Made by a program: the position numbers and the translations under genes
DNA from: JAAZKA01 sp034926225
GTDB lineage: Bacteria; Bacillota; Clostridia; Oscillospirales; QAMX01
Direction of reading: 5' to 3'
DNA: 64,000 nucleotides
NCBI GenBank assembly: GCA_034926225.1
Contig: JAYFRF010000016.1
Location: 95,844-159,843 of the forward strand
The notes under the pieces: model-generated
The model's input: only the letters and a program-made list of their open reading frames with translations
Told to the model about the DNA's origin: nothing
Database searches by the model: none
Shown: piece by piece, positions 24,171 to 32,284 of the stretch
Numbering within the stretch: the first letter of the stretch is position 1
Layout: every line of letters starts with the position of its first letter

Positions 24171-26645
24171 ATGCCGAAATCCCAATTCGTAGACCCGAAT
24201 TTCCTGCGCGCGCCGGGTTTTATCCATTTTGAAGACATCCCCGTCAACCAGTATAAGAAGACCGTCGCCGAGGAAAAGGCCAACTACACTGACGATCAGC
24301 TTCTCAAAGTCTGGTCGGATATGGTTTTCTGCCGTGAGTACGAGACCATGATCAACCTCATCAAGACGACGAGTGAATACCGCGGCGTCGCGTACAGCCA
24401 CCCCGGCCCCGCGCATCTCTCCATGGGTCAGGAAGCCGCCGCCGTCGGCCAGGCGCTTGCCCTCGATATCGACGACTACTCCTTTGGTTCCCACCGCTCC
24501 CACGGCGAGGTTCTAGCGCGTGGTCTGTCCGCCATCCACAAGCTGCCGGAAGACAAGCTGCTGGAGATCATGAAGTCCTACAACAACGGCGTTATCTACA
24601 ACATCGTCGAGCGTGAATTTAAGGGTGTCACCGACGTTAAGCTGTTCGCCACGTATTTCTTCCTCTATGGTGCGATGGCCGAGATGTTCGCCCGTGAGAC
24701 CGGCTTCCAGAAGGGTCTCGGCGGTTCGATGCACGCGTTCTTCACACCCTTCGGTATTTATCCGAACAACGCCATCGTCGGTGGCTCGGCCGACATCGCG
24801 GTCGGCGCGGCGCTCTATAAGCGCGTCAACCGTAAAAACGGCATCGTTGTCGCAAACATCGGCGACGGTTCTCTCGGCTGCGGTCCCGTCTGGGAAGCAC
24901 TCTGCTTTGCCACGATGGATCAATATAAGGAGCTCTGGGGCGACGACATGAAGGGCAGCCTGCCGTTCCTGTTCAATGTCTTTAACAACCAGTACGGCAT
25001 GGGCGGCCAGACCCGCGGCGAAACCATGGGCTACGACTTCCCTGCGCGCATCGGCGCCGGCGTTACGCCGAACCAGATGCACGCGCTCCGCGTCGACGGC
25101 TTTAACCCGCTGGCCGTTGCCGAAGCGACGAAACTCCAGAAGGATACCCTCCTCAAGCGCGAAGGGCCCTGCATGCTGGACGTCGTGACCTACCGTTACG
25201 CCGGACACTCCCCGTCCGACTCCTCGTCCTACCGCGATAAAACCGAGATTGAAGCATGGGAAGCTCAGGATCCGCTGCTCACTTACCGTGCCGCTCTCGT
25301 CGAGGCGGGCATTACCTCCGATTCCATGTTTGAGCCGAAGATCGAGAGCATCCGCGAGGAGCTGACGCGTATCCTGAAGCTCGCGATCGATCCGGGTGTT
25401 TCCCCGCGAATGAACCTCGTCGCAAATCCCAATCAGATCGGCAACTTGATGTTCTCGAACGGCAATGTCGTGAAGATGGAAGACCGTGAGCCGGACGTTC
25501 TGGCTCCGAAGTCTGAATCCCCGCGTGTCCAGCAGCTCGCGAAGAAGGAACGTTACGGCTTCGACGAAAACGGCAAGCCCGTCTCCAAAAATAAGGCCTA
25601 CAACTTCCGTGACGGCGTATTCGAAGCGATCATCGACAAATTCTATGAAGACCCGACGCTCATCACCTACGGTGAAGACGTACGTGACTGGGGCGGCGCG
25701 TTCGCGGTGTATCGCGGACTGACCGAGGTGTTGCCGTATCACAGATTGTTCAATTCCCCGATTTCCGAAGGCGCGATTGTCGGCGCGGCAACCGGTTACG
25801 GTATGTGCGGCGGACGTGTCATCGCTGAGATCATGTACTGCGACTTCATCGGCCGCGCGGGCGACGAGCTCTTTAACCAGCTTGCCAAGTGGCAGGCGAT
25901 GAGCGCCGGTTCCCTGAAGATGCCGGTCATCGTCCGCGTATCCGTCGGCTCCAAGTACGGCGCGCAGCATTCTCAGGACTGGACATCCCTGTGCGCGCAT
26001 ATCCCGGGCCTGAAGGTCTGCTTCCCGGCGACCCCCTACGATGCAAAGGGTATGATGGCAGCCGCGCTGGACGGCACCGACCCGGTCATCTTCTTCGAGA
26101 GCCAGCGCATCTACGACATCTCCGAGCAGTTCCATAAGGGCGGCGTCCCGGCGGAAAAATACACCATCGCCCTCGGCGAGCCGGACATTAAGCGCGAAGG
26201 TAAGGATGTCACGATCCTCTCCATCGGCTCGACGCTGTACCGCACCGTCAAGGCTGCCGACCTGCTCAAGGAGAAGTACGGACTGGAAGCCGAGCTGATC
26301 GACGCCCGCTCGATCAACCCGTTCAACTACGGGCCGGTCATCGAGAGCGTCAAGAAGACGGGCCGCATCCTCCTCACCTCCGACGCGTGTGAGAGAGGCT
26401 CCTACTTGAACGATATGGCGCGTGTGATCTCCGAGCTGGCGTTCGATTATCTGGACGCTCCGCCCGTCGTCGTCGGCGCGCGTAACTGGATCACCCCGGC
26501 GCATGAGATCGAAGATTTCTTCTTCCCGCAGCCCGAGTGGATGCTCGACGCTATCAACGAGAAGATTCTGCCGCTTCCGGGGCATGTAGCTGCCGCGAAC
26601 TTTACCGCGGCGGAGCAGCTCCGCCGCGAGAAAATGGGTGTATAG
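24171..26645 (+). CDS. 2-oxoacid dehydrogenase E1, fused alpha and beta subunits
   Basis: An 824-residue thiamine-diphosphate enzyme in which E1 alpha (about residues 40-400) and E1 beta (about 490-815) are one chain. The alpha part has SHRSHGE, GGSMHAF, and a TPP motif starting GDG at 231-233 with the paired asparagines at 272-273, a wider gap than usual. The beta part has TYGEDV with the TPP-activating glutamate, SPISEGAIVGAATGYGMCGG and DWTSLCAHIPGLKV. It decarboxylates a 2-oxoacid, or cleaves an acyloin as in acetoin dehydrogenase, and loads the acyl group on E2. The HRSHGE motif is at least as close to acetoin-type as to pyruvate-type enzymes. It is the last gene of the operon. Confidence 0.85.
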   Translation: MPKSQFVDPNFLRAPGFIHFEDIPVNQYKKTVAEEKANYTDDQLLKVWSDMVFCREYETMINLIKTTSEYRGVAYSHPGPAHLSMGQEAAAVGQALALDIDDYSFGSHRSHGEVLARGLSAIHKLPEDKLLEIMKSYNNGVIYNIVEREFKGVTDVKLFATYFFLYGAMAEMFARETGFQKGLGGSMHAFFTPFGIYPNNAIVGGSADIAVGAALYKRVNRKNGIVVANIGDGSLGCGPVWEALCFATMDQYKELWGDDMKGSLPFLFNVFNNQYGMGGQTRGETMGYDFPARIGAGVTPNQMHALRVDGFNPLAVAEATKLQKDTLLKREGPCMLDVVTYRYAGHSPSDSSSYRDKTEIEAWEAQDPLLTYRAALVEAGITSDSMFEPKIESIREELTRILKLAIDPGVSPRMNLVANPNQIGNLMFSNGNVVKMEDREPDVLAPKSESPRVQQLAKKERYGFDENGKPVSKNKAYNFRDGVFEAIIDKFYEDPTLITYGEDVRDWGGAFAVYRGLTEVLPYHRLFNSPISEGAIVGAATGYGMCGGRVIAEIMYCDFIGRAGDELFNQLAKWQAMSAGSLKMPVIVRVSVGSKYGAQHSQDWTSLCAHIPGLKVCFPATPYDAKGMMAAALDGTDPVIFFESQRIYDISEQFHKGGVPAEKYTIALGEPDIKREGKDVTILSIGSTLYRTVKAADLLKEKYGLEAELIDARSINPFNYGPVIESVKKTGRILLTSDACERGSYLNDMARVISELAFDYLDAPPVVVGARNWITPAHEIEDFFFPQPEWMLDAINEKILPLPGHVAAANFTAAEQLRREKMGV

Positions 26646-26652
26646 CTCCCCC

Positions 26653-26694
26653 TTCCCCCTGCTTTCGACAGAAAGCAGGGGGAAAGCTTTTTTT
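26653..26694 (+). terminator. terminator of the dehydrogenase/E2-E3-E1 operon
   Basis: A perfect 14-bp stem (26653-26666 with 26671-26684), GACA tetraloop, then a run of seven T at 26688-26694. It begins eight bases after the E1 stop. Confidence 0.92.
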
Positions 26695-26730
26695 CGCAGC
26701 CGTACACCTTTCTCTTCCGTTCTAACTTCG

Positions 26731-27206
26731 CTGATTATCTGTGGGTAAGTCCCGAGGGGCGCTGTGCGCCCCCTCGGACTCCCTAGCACTTCTTTCTTTT
26801 CTTGTGAAAAGAAAGAAGGAAAGAAACACACTTAAGAGGACTAAAGTCCTCTTAAGAATCTCTCCGGGCTTGCGTCGCCTGCGGGCGACGCTTATACGGG
26901 GGTTAGTCTTTTTGCAATGAAAAGTGCCGTCGCCGCCTGTACAGAACGGAAAATGCCGCCCGTAAACATGGGCGGCACCTTCGGGCTCGTACAGGCGGCG
27001 ACGGTATTACTCAATCTGCGTATCGGTACACCCTCGTATAAAAAACGCCTGCAGGCGTTTTTCCCCGCATCCGGAAGAGTTCTTAGAGGAACTCCGTTCC
27101 TCTAAGTGTGTTTCTTTCCTTCTTTCTTTTCACAAGAAAAGAAAGAAGGGCGAGGGAGCCCGAGGGGGCGCACAGCGCCCCTCGGGAGTATGAACCAGAT
27201 AATCAG
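26731..27206. repeat. 476-bp palindromic element with long inverted terminal arms, copy 2
   Basis: The left arm (26731-26856) and right arm (27082-27206) are inverted copies of each other, near-identical for most of about 125 bases, from CTGATTATCTG/CAGATAATCAG at the outer ends through a GC-rich hairpin, a CTTCTTTCTTTT hairpin and a CTTA..GGA hairpin. The arms differ by several substitutions and small spacing changes. The centre (26857-27081) contains a hairpin 26872-26891, a 16-bp stem 26927-26942/26989-27004 enclosing an 8-bp stem 26954-26977, and the palindrome AAACGCCTGCAGGCGTTT within 27041-27062. No transposase or supported gene is present. It lies between convergent E1 and rhaA. It may be a MITE-like element or a transcribed structured element. 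Confidence 0.9.
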
Positions 27207-27216
27207 GCTCCGGGGA

Positions 27217-28473
27217 TCATCCGCGCTTAGAGGTAACGTCCTTCTCGTAGGCCCGAACGTTGGCAAGCCAGTCTGCGCCGGCGGGCATATTCTCGCGCTC
27301 GCAGAGAGTGTCCCAGACGATCCCGAAGGGGAAGGTCTTATATTCTTCCGTCAGGGCCAGCCGCGCGGTGGTGTCACCCGCGCTCTCGGCGGCTTTCAGG
27401 TCGGCGACAGGCTCGAGAAGGGCCGCGAGGAGCGCTTTCTTCGTATTGCGGGCGCCGATGACCCATGCAGCGACGCGATTGACCGAGCCGTCGAAGTAAT
27501 CGAGGGCGATGTTCACGCGGTCGAGGATGTCGGCGCGGACGATCTCATGGAAGATCGCTATAAGTTCGTCGTCGAAGGCGACGACATGGTCGGAGTCCCA
27601 ACGGATGGGGCGGCTGACATGCAGCAAAAGCTCCGACAGGAAGGGGATGCAGGCCGTCAGCTTCGCGCTGACAAGCTCTGTCGGATGGAAGTGGCCGGTA
27701 TCGAGAGTGAGCATTACGTCGGTGTGCTGCGCGGCGTAAGCGAGATAGAACTCATGGCTGCCGACGACGTAGGCTTCGCTGCCAATGCCGAAAAGCTTGC
27801 TCTCGACGGCGTCCTTGAGGCAGTCGGGGCAGTATTTTGCCGCATAACTCTCGTTTAACGCCTCGAGTAAACGCATACGCGGGGCGAGCGTGTCGATCGG
27901 ACGCTCCTTGCTGCCGTCGGGAATCCAAAGGTTGTTCACGCAGCGCTTACCTGTGCGCTCGCCTAAATATGCGCCGATTTTGCGGCAGGCGAGGGTATGG
28001 TCAATCCAGTAGCGGCGAACGGCGGAGTCGGCGGACGCCAGCGTGTAGCCGGACGCGCTAAGCGGATGGGAGAAGTAAGTGGGGTTGAAGTCAAGCCCGA
28101 TGCTTTGCTCGACTGCCCAGTCCGCCCACGCGGAGAAATGCGTGGGCTCCAGAGCATTCCTTTCGACGGCCTTATCCGACTCACGATAGAAGGCGTGGAG
28201 GTTTACCTTCGATGTGCCGGGGATGAGGGAAAGCGCCTGGGCAAGATCGGAGCGCAGCTCGTCCGGGGTGCGTGCGCAGCCGGGATACGCGCCGGTTGCC
28301 ATGATGCCGCCGGTCAGACCCGTACCGAGGGATTCAAAGCCGCGGACGTCGTCGCCCTGCCAGCAGTGCAGGGACACCGGGGTGGATAAAACTTTCGCGA
28401 TCGCGGCTTCGGTATCTACGCCGATCGCGGCGTAGCGCTCACGCGCATATTCATATGCCTGAGAGGTTGTCAT
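27217..28473 (-). CDS. rhaA: L-rhamnose isomerase
   Basis: A 418-residue RhaA, which interconverts L-rhamnose and L-rhamnulose using two divalent metals. Length equals the E. coli enzyme (419). Signatures include SLHCWQGDDVRGFE near residue 35, LDFNPTYFSHP, TLDTGHFHPTE (metal ligands) and RWDSDHVV. It is separated from rhaB and rhaEW by about 9 kb and belongs to a transcript with nhaC, 74 bases upstream. AAAGGAG precedes the start. Its 3' end is only 10 bases from the palindromic element. Confidence 0.95.
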   Translation of the reverse strand: MTTSQAYEYARERYAAIGVDTEAAIAKVLSTPVSLHCWQGDDVRGFESLGTGLTGGIMATGAYPGCARTPDELRSDLAQALSLIPGTSKVNLHAFYRESDKAVERNALEPTHFSAWADWAVEQSIGLDFNPTYFSHPLSASGYTLASADSAVRRYWIDHTLACRKIGAYLGERTGKRCVNNLWIPDGSKERPIDTLAPRMRLLEALNESYAAKYCPDCLKDAVESKLFGIGSEAYVVGSHEFYLAYAAQHTDVMLTLDTGHFHPTELVSAKLTACIPFLSELLLHVSRPIRWDSDHVVAFDDELIAIFHEIVRADILDRVNIALDYFDGSVNRVAAWVIGARNTKKALLAALLEPVADLKAAESAGDTTARLALTEEYKTFPFGIVWDTLCERENMPAGADWLANVRAYEKDVTSKRG

Positions 28474-28547
28474 GATTATGATCTCCTTTGGCGCAGGACA
28501 CGCATTGTGGGCGTGCCGTATTTGCGTTATTATATTTGCGTTCCGGG

Positions 28548-30089
28548 TTACGCGCGTTTCGACGCGGCCTTTTCACCCTTGCCGGTCAACGTGTAGACGA
28601 CGAACAGTGCGACGGCAAGCAGCGCGATCGCGATCGCCATGCAGAGCCATACATTCTGGATGAAGCCTGCAAGGATGTACGCGACAAAGCAGCAGCCCGC
28701 GACGGCACAGGCATAGGGGAGCTGCGAGCTGACGTGGTTGATGTGGCGGCAGTCCGCGCCGGCCGAGGCAAGGATCGTCGTGTCGGATATCGGCGAGCAG
28801 TGGTCGCCGAAGACGGAACCGGCCAGCGTCGCGGCGATGACGATGGTCAGAAGCGAGGAGGTGAAGCTGGGGATCGACGCGCCGATGCTGACGACGATCG
28901 GGACGAGGATACCGAAGGTGCCCCACGCGGTGCCGGTGGCGAAGGCGAGGCCGCAGGCGATCAGGAAGATGATCGCGGGCAAGAGCTGCATCGGCATGGA
29001 GGAATTCGCGACGAGGCTGCCGACATACGCGCCGGTGCCGAGGTAGTCCGAGCCGCAGACGCCGGAGATCGTCCACGCGAGGGTCAGGATGATGATCGCC
29101 GGTACCATGTTGCGCACACCGTCGTTGACGCTTTCCATGAAGGTTTTGAAGCTGATGAGCTTGCGGGGCACATAGAGCAGGAACGCGACGATAAGCGCCG
29201 CAAAGCCGCCCCAGACGAGGGAGGTATTGGCGTCGGTATCGCCGAAGGCCTGGAGGATGGTCTTGCCTTCGCCCGCGAACAGGCCGCCGGTATAAAGCAT
29301 CGCGAGGATGGAGATGACAATCAGGGAGATGATCGGGATCAGCAGATCGTAAACCCGGCCGTGGGAATTGGTGTTTTCGGAGGTGAGGAGACTGCCGGAC
29401 GCGGTGTCCTCGGGAAGGATGCCGTTTTTCTCGGCTTTTTCCTCGAACTTCCTCATCGGACCGAAGTCGCGCTTGCAAAGGGAAAAGAAGACCAGAGCGA
29501 GGATCGTGAGAATGGCGTAGAAGTTAAAGGGGATGGTGCGCATAAAGGCGCCGAAGCCGTCCGGGATGCCGGATTCCTCGATCGTCGCGGCGACGCTGAC
29601 CGCCCAGGAGGAGACGGGGGCGATGATGCAGATCGGAGCGGCGGTGGCGTCGATGATGTACGCAAGTTTTTCGCGGCTGACGCGGTATTTATCCGTGACG
29701 GGACGCATGACGGAGCCGACAGTGAGGCAGTTGAAGTAGTCGTCGACGAAGATGAGCGCGCCGAGCGCGGAGGTGGACAGCAGCGCGCCAGACTTGGAGC
29801 GGATTTTCCGCGTCGCCCATTCGCCGTAGGCTGCCGAGCCACCCGCCTTGGTGACGACGGCAACAAGAACGCCCAAAAGGCACAGGAAGATGATGATGAA
29901 CGCGTTGCCGCCGAGGACGCCGCCCATGATACTGAACATGGACTCAACCGCGACGATGATATTGCCGTGCGAATAGATGAGGACGCCGGACAGAATGCCG
30001 ATCAACAGGGAGGAGATGACTTCCTTTGTGAGAAGCGCCAAGGCGATCGCGATGATCGGAGGCAGGATGGAAAGCCATGTGAATTCCAT
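28548..30089 (-). CDS. nhaC: NhaC-family Na+/H+ antiporter
   Basis: A 513-residue polytopic membrane protein with about 11-12 hydrophobic helices and the NhaC signatures LIFVDDYFN, GDHCSPISDTT and FATGTAWGTFGI. Family members exchange Na+ for H+; some relatives exchange organic acids such as malate and lactate (MleN), so an organic-anion substrate is possible. I chose ATG 30089 because it follows AAAGGGGA and begins at the first helix; upstream in-frame codons lie in the promoter. Coupling to rhaA raises the possibility of lactate or propanediol-related export, which is inference. Confidence 0.85.
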   Translation of the reverse strand: MEFTWLSILPPIIAIALALLTKEVISSLLIGILSGVLIYSHGNIIVAVESMFSIMGGVLGGNAFIIIFLCLLGVLVAVVTKAGGSAAYGEWATRKIRSKSGALLSTSALGALIFVDDYFNCLTVGSVMRPVTDKYRVSREKLAYIIDATAAPICIIAPVSSWAVSVAATIEESGIPDGFGAFMRTIPFNFYAILTILALVFFSLCKRDFGPMRKFEEKAEKNGILPEDTASGSLLTSENTNSHGRVYDLLIPIISLIVISILAMLYTGGLFAGEGKTILQAFGDTDANTSLVWGGFAALIVAFLLYVPRKLISFKTFMESVNDGVRNMVPAIIILTLAWTISGVCGSDYLGTGAYVGSLVANSSMPMQLLPAIIFLIACGLAFATGTAWGTFGILVPIVVSIGASIPSFTSSLLTIVIAATLAGSVFGDHCSPISDTTILASAGADCRHINHVSSQLPYACAVAGCCFVAYILAGFIQNVWLCMAIAIALLAVALFVVYTLTGKGEKAASKRA

Positions 30090-30122
30090 GTGAATATCCC
30101 CTTTGTAAACAGTATGAAAAGG

Positions 30123-30151
30123 ATTATAACATAAACTTACAGAGAATGCAA
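30123..30151 (-). promoter_or_regulatory. promoter of nhaC-rhaA
   Basis: On the minus strand TTGCAT (30151-30146), 17 bases, TATAAT (30128-30123), placed 34 bases before the nhaC start. The surrounding bases are strikingly AT-rich for this window. Confidence 0.82.
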
Positions 30152-30201
30152 TAATTATTCGCATAAAAAGCGCGGGAAAATGCAAAATCCGACAGGTAAA
30201 C

Positions 30202-30239
30202 GCAAAGGGCTTACCCATCGGTCAGGGTAAGCCCTTTGC
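30202..30239 (-). terminator. hairpin after the phosphodiesterase gene
   Basis: A 15-bp perfect stem (30202-30216 with 30225-30239) and an eight-base loop lie directly after the stop codon at 30241. The sequence following on the minus strand is not T-rich, so it may be a weak terminator or an mRNA-stabilising end. It also separates this operon from the nhaC promoter. Confidence 0.6.
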
Positions 30240-30240
30240 A

Positions 30241-31521
30241 CTATATTAAAATATCCTCTACAGGTACGCCGTCGATGCCGGGCATGCCGATGCCGAGGAC
30301 GCACGCAAACGTCGCGGTGGTATCGACGATGGGACGGCGTGGTACGGATGCTCCCGCGCGGAAGGCCGGGCCTGCGGCGACAAACGTCGGCTGCGGGCCG
30401 ATATCGGGGAGATAGCCGTGCGTCGCGTGACCGTAGCGCCAGTCGGTCGTGTCGATGGGGTGGACGAGGGGACGCGTCCACGCCTCGTTAAAGGCGGTAA
30501 AACCGTCGGTTTCGAGGACGAATTCAAAGTCGCCCGCAAGCCGGTATTCGGAGGCGGCTTCCGTTTTCGTGAAAACGCGGGAGATGCCGTAAATACCCTC
30601 GCGCTGCCAGTGGGCAAGGAGAGTCTCCAGCTCAGTGTAGCGGGCGGGGTTTTTCAGATGTACCTGTGCGGATAGCCCGGCGGACTGGATGTAGGCGTCA
30701 TAATCGATGACATGACCACTCTCGTCGGTACGGATAAAGCCCTGCTCGGCGAGGAGGACGTTTAAAGCGATGGAGCGCTGGATGGGGATTTGCCCGTGGT
30801 CGCTCATCACGACAATATTCGCGGTTTCGAGCAGCCCCATAGCTTCGAGCGCTTCGCAGAGCGCGCCGAGATGCCGATCCGCTTCGTCGAGGGCGCGGTC
30901 GATCTGCTCGTTGAACAGGCCGTACCGATGGCGAAAGCCGTCGATCTGTGCGGGATGGATGAACAGCACGTCGGGACGGTAGGCGCGGAGGATGTCGCAG
31001 GCGACGGCGAGGACGAAGTGGTCGGCTGCGGGATGCTGGCGCTCATGGCCGCGCAGAAGGTGCAGATTCGGCGCGACGGCGCGGTCAAAGACGTCGGGGG
31101 AGGTGCCGGAACGCAGAAACACATCGCGCAGGTCGTCGCCGTCGCACTGCGACCAATATTCGTCGACGAGGTAGTCGATCGACGGATGGCAGCCCGTGAC
31201 CGGCCAGAAAACGGCGGCGGTGGAAAGCCCCGCCGCGTGCGCCGCGTCAAAGATCGTCGGCACGGCGATGTCGCGGGCAAACCAGTGCCAGGGGTTTCCG
31301 AGCTGACCGGGGATAAACAGCTCGTTGGTCGTGATGCCGTGGCGGTCGGGGTAGCAGCCGGTGGAGACAGAGGTATGGACGGGGTAGGTGACGGTGGGGT
31401 AGATCGTGCGCAGCGTATCGATGCGGGCGGCGTTTTGCAGGAAACGGGCGAAATTCGGTCGGGTTTTGAGATAATCGAGGTCTTCGAGTACCAGCGCGTC
31501 TTCCGATAACACGATCAGCAT
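30241..31521 (-). CDS. alkaline phosphatase/nucleotide pyrophosphatase family protein
   Basis: A 426-residue protein of the NPP branch of the alkaline phosphatase superfamily. The catalytic threonine lies in YPTVTYPVHTSV near residue 45. FIHPAQIDGFRHRYG, MSDHGQ and YGHATHGYLP supply the metal-binding Asp and His residues of the two zinc sites. Members cleave phosphodiester or pyrophosphate bonds. It lacks a signal peptide, so it is probably cytoplasmic. It is the last gene of a minus-strand group with the SDR and old-yellow-enzyme-like genes. The substrate is not evident. Confidence 0.8.
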   Translation of the reverse strand: MLIVLSEDALVLEDLDYLKTRPNFARFLQNAARIDTLRTIYPTVTYPVHTSVSTGCYPDRHGITTNELFIPGQLGNPWHWFARDIAVPTIFDAAHAAGLSTAAVFWPVTGCHPSIDYLVDEYWSQCDGDDLRDVFLRSGTSPDVFDRAVAPNLHLLRGHERQHPAADHFVLAVACDILRAYRPDVLFIHPAQIDGFRHRYGLFNEQIDRALDEADRHLGALCEALEAMGLLETANIVVMSDHGQIPIQRSIALNVLLAEQGFIRTDESGHVIDYDAYIQSAGLSAQVHLKNPARYTELETLLAHWQREGIYGISRVFTKTEAASEYRLAGDFEFVLETDGFTAFNEAWTRPLVHPIDTTDWRYGHATHGYLPDIGPQPTFVAAGPAFRAGASVPRRPIVDTTATFACVLGIGMPGIDGVPVEDILI

Positions 31522-31525
31522 AGCG

Positions 31526-32284
31526 TTATAACCTCCTTAAAGCAAAACCGCCGTCCGCGTCCAGCACCTGACCGGCGGAGTAATCGAGTAGCCCCGTACA
31601 CGCCGCAGCGACGGTGTTGGCGACGTCCTCCGGCGTCCCCATCCGTGCGACGGGCAGCAGGCCGCCCGCGATGAGTGTTTCATACTTTTCCCGCACCGAC
31701 GCCGTCATGTCCGTCAGGATGATGCCCGGACGCACCTCGAATACCGGGATGCCCTCTCCCGCGAGCCGGTCAGCGAAAAGCTTCGTCACCATGCCGATGC
31801 CCGCCTTCGAAACGCAGTATTCGCCGCGCGAGATGCTTGATGTGTACTCGCTGATGCTCGACAGGTTCACGATGCGGGGATGATAGTCCGCGGTTCCCGC
31901 CGCTTTGCATTCAAGCATCAGTTTCGCGCCCTCCTGACACATGAAGAACGTGCCCTCGAGGTTGATGTGCAGCAGTCTCTCAAAGCTTTCACGCGTCGTC
32001 TCGAGGAGATCCATGCGTACCGTCGGCGCGACGCCGGCGTTGTTGACCAGCACGTCAAGCCTTGCATAGTCGCGTACCCGGTCAAAGAGCACGGTGCGGT
32101 CCGCGGGGTTTGAGATATCGCAGGGGATGTAGGCAGCCTCCGTGCCGGAAAGGGTCGCGAGCGCGTCGTCCGCTTCCGGCGACGTCGCGCAGATTAAGAG
32201 AGCATACCCCATGTCGGCAAGCTTTTTCGCGATGGCGAGTCCGATGCCGCGTCTGGCACCGGTGACAACAGCGAGTTTTTTCAT
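31526..32284 (-). CDS. short-chain dehydrogenase/reductase
   Basis: A 252-residue classical SDR similar in size to FabG-type 3-oxoacyl reductases. It has the NAD(P) motif TGARRGIGLA, NNAG, a serine in SSISEYTS, and the catalytic tyrosine and lysine in YCVSKAG. The C-terminus ends with VLDADGGF. ATG 32284 forms ATGA with the stop of the upstream gene, showing translational coupling; an upstream extension to 32374 is unlikely. Paired with the flavin reductase-like gene it probably acts on a carbonyl compound. The substrate is unknown. Confidence 0.85.
   Translation of the reverse strand: MKKLAVVTGARRGIGLAIAKKLADMGYALLICATSPEADDALATLSGTEAAYIPCDISNPADRTVLFDRVRDYARLDVLVNNAGVAPTVRMDLLETTRESFERLLHINLEGTFFMCQEGAKLMLECKAAGTADYHPRIVNLSSISEYTSSISRGEYCVSKAGIGMVTKLFADRLAGEGIPVFEVRPGIILTDMTASVREKYETLIAGGLLPVARMGTPEDVANTVAAACTGLLDYSAGQVLDADGGFALRRL

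Noticed and set aside
24513..26831. A 772-residue open frame on the minus strand opposite E1
   Set aside because: It is the antisense shadow of a clearly recognised E1 gene in GC-rich DNA. Its first residues come from the palindromic element and no domain is recognisable.
26917..27105. Small frame of 62 residues inside the palindromic element
   Set aside because: No ribosome-binding site, composition typical of non-coding hairpin DNA, no recognisable family.
26731..27206. Insertion sequence
   Set aside because: Long inverted arms are present but no transposase or remnant, and no obvious target-site duplication could be confirmed, so it is kept as a repeat element of unknown mobility.
27106..27858. 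A 250-residue plus-strand frame starting MCFFPSFFSQEKKE
   Set aside because: It begins in the inverted arm of the repeat and runs antisense to rhaA. The same opening peptide appears on the opposite strand at the other arm, which shows the repeat, not a protein family.
28488..30134. A 548-residue plus-strand frame rich in Asp, Arg and Gly
   Set aside because: Antisense shadow of nhaC with the low-complexity composition expected from reversed membrane-protein codons.
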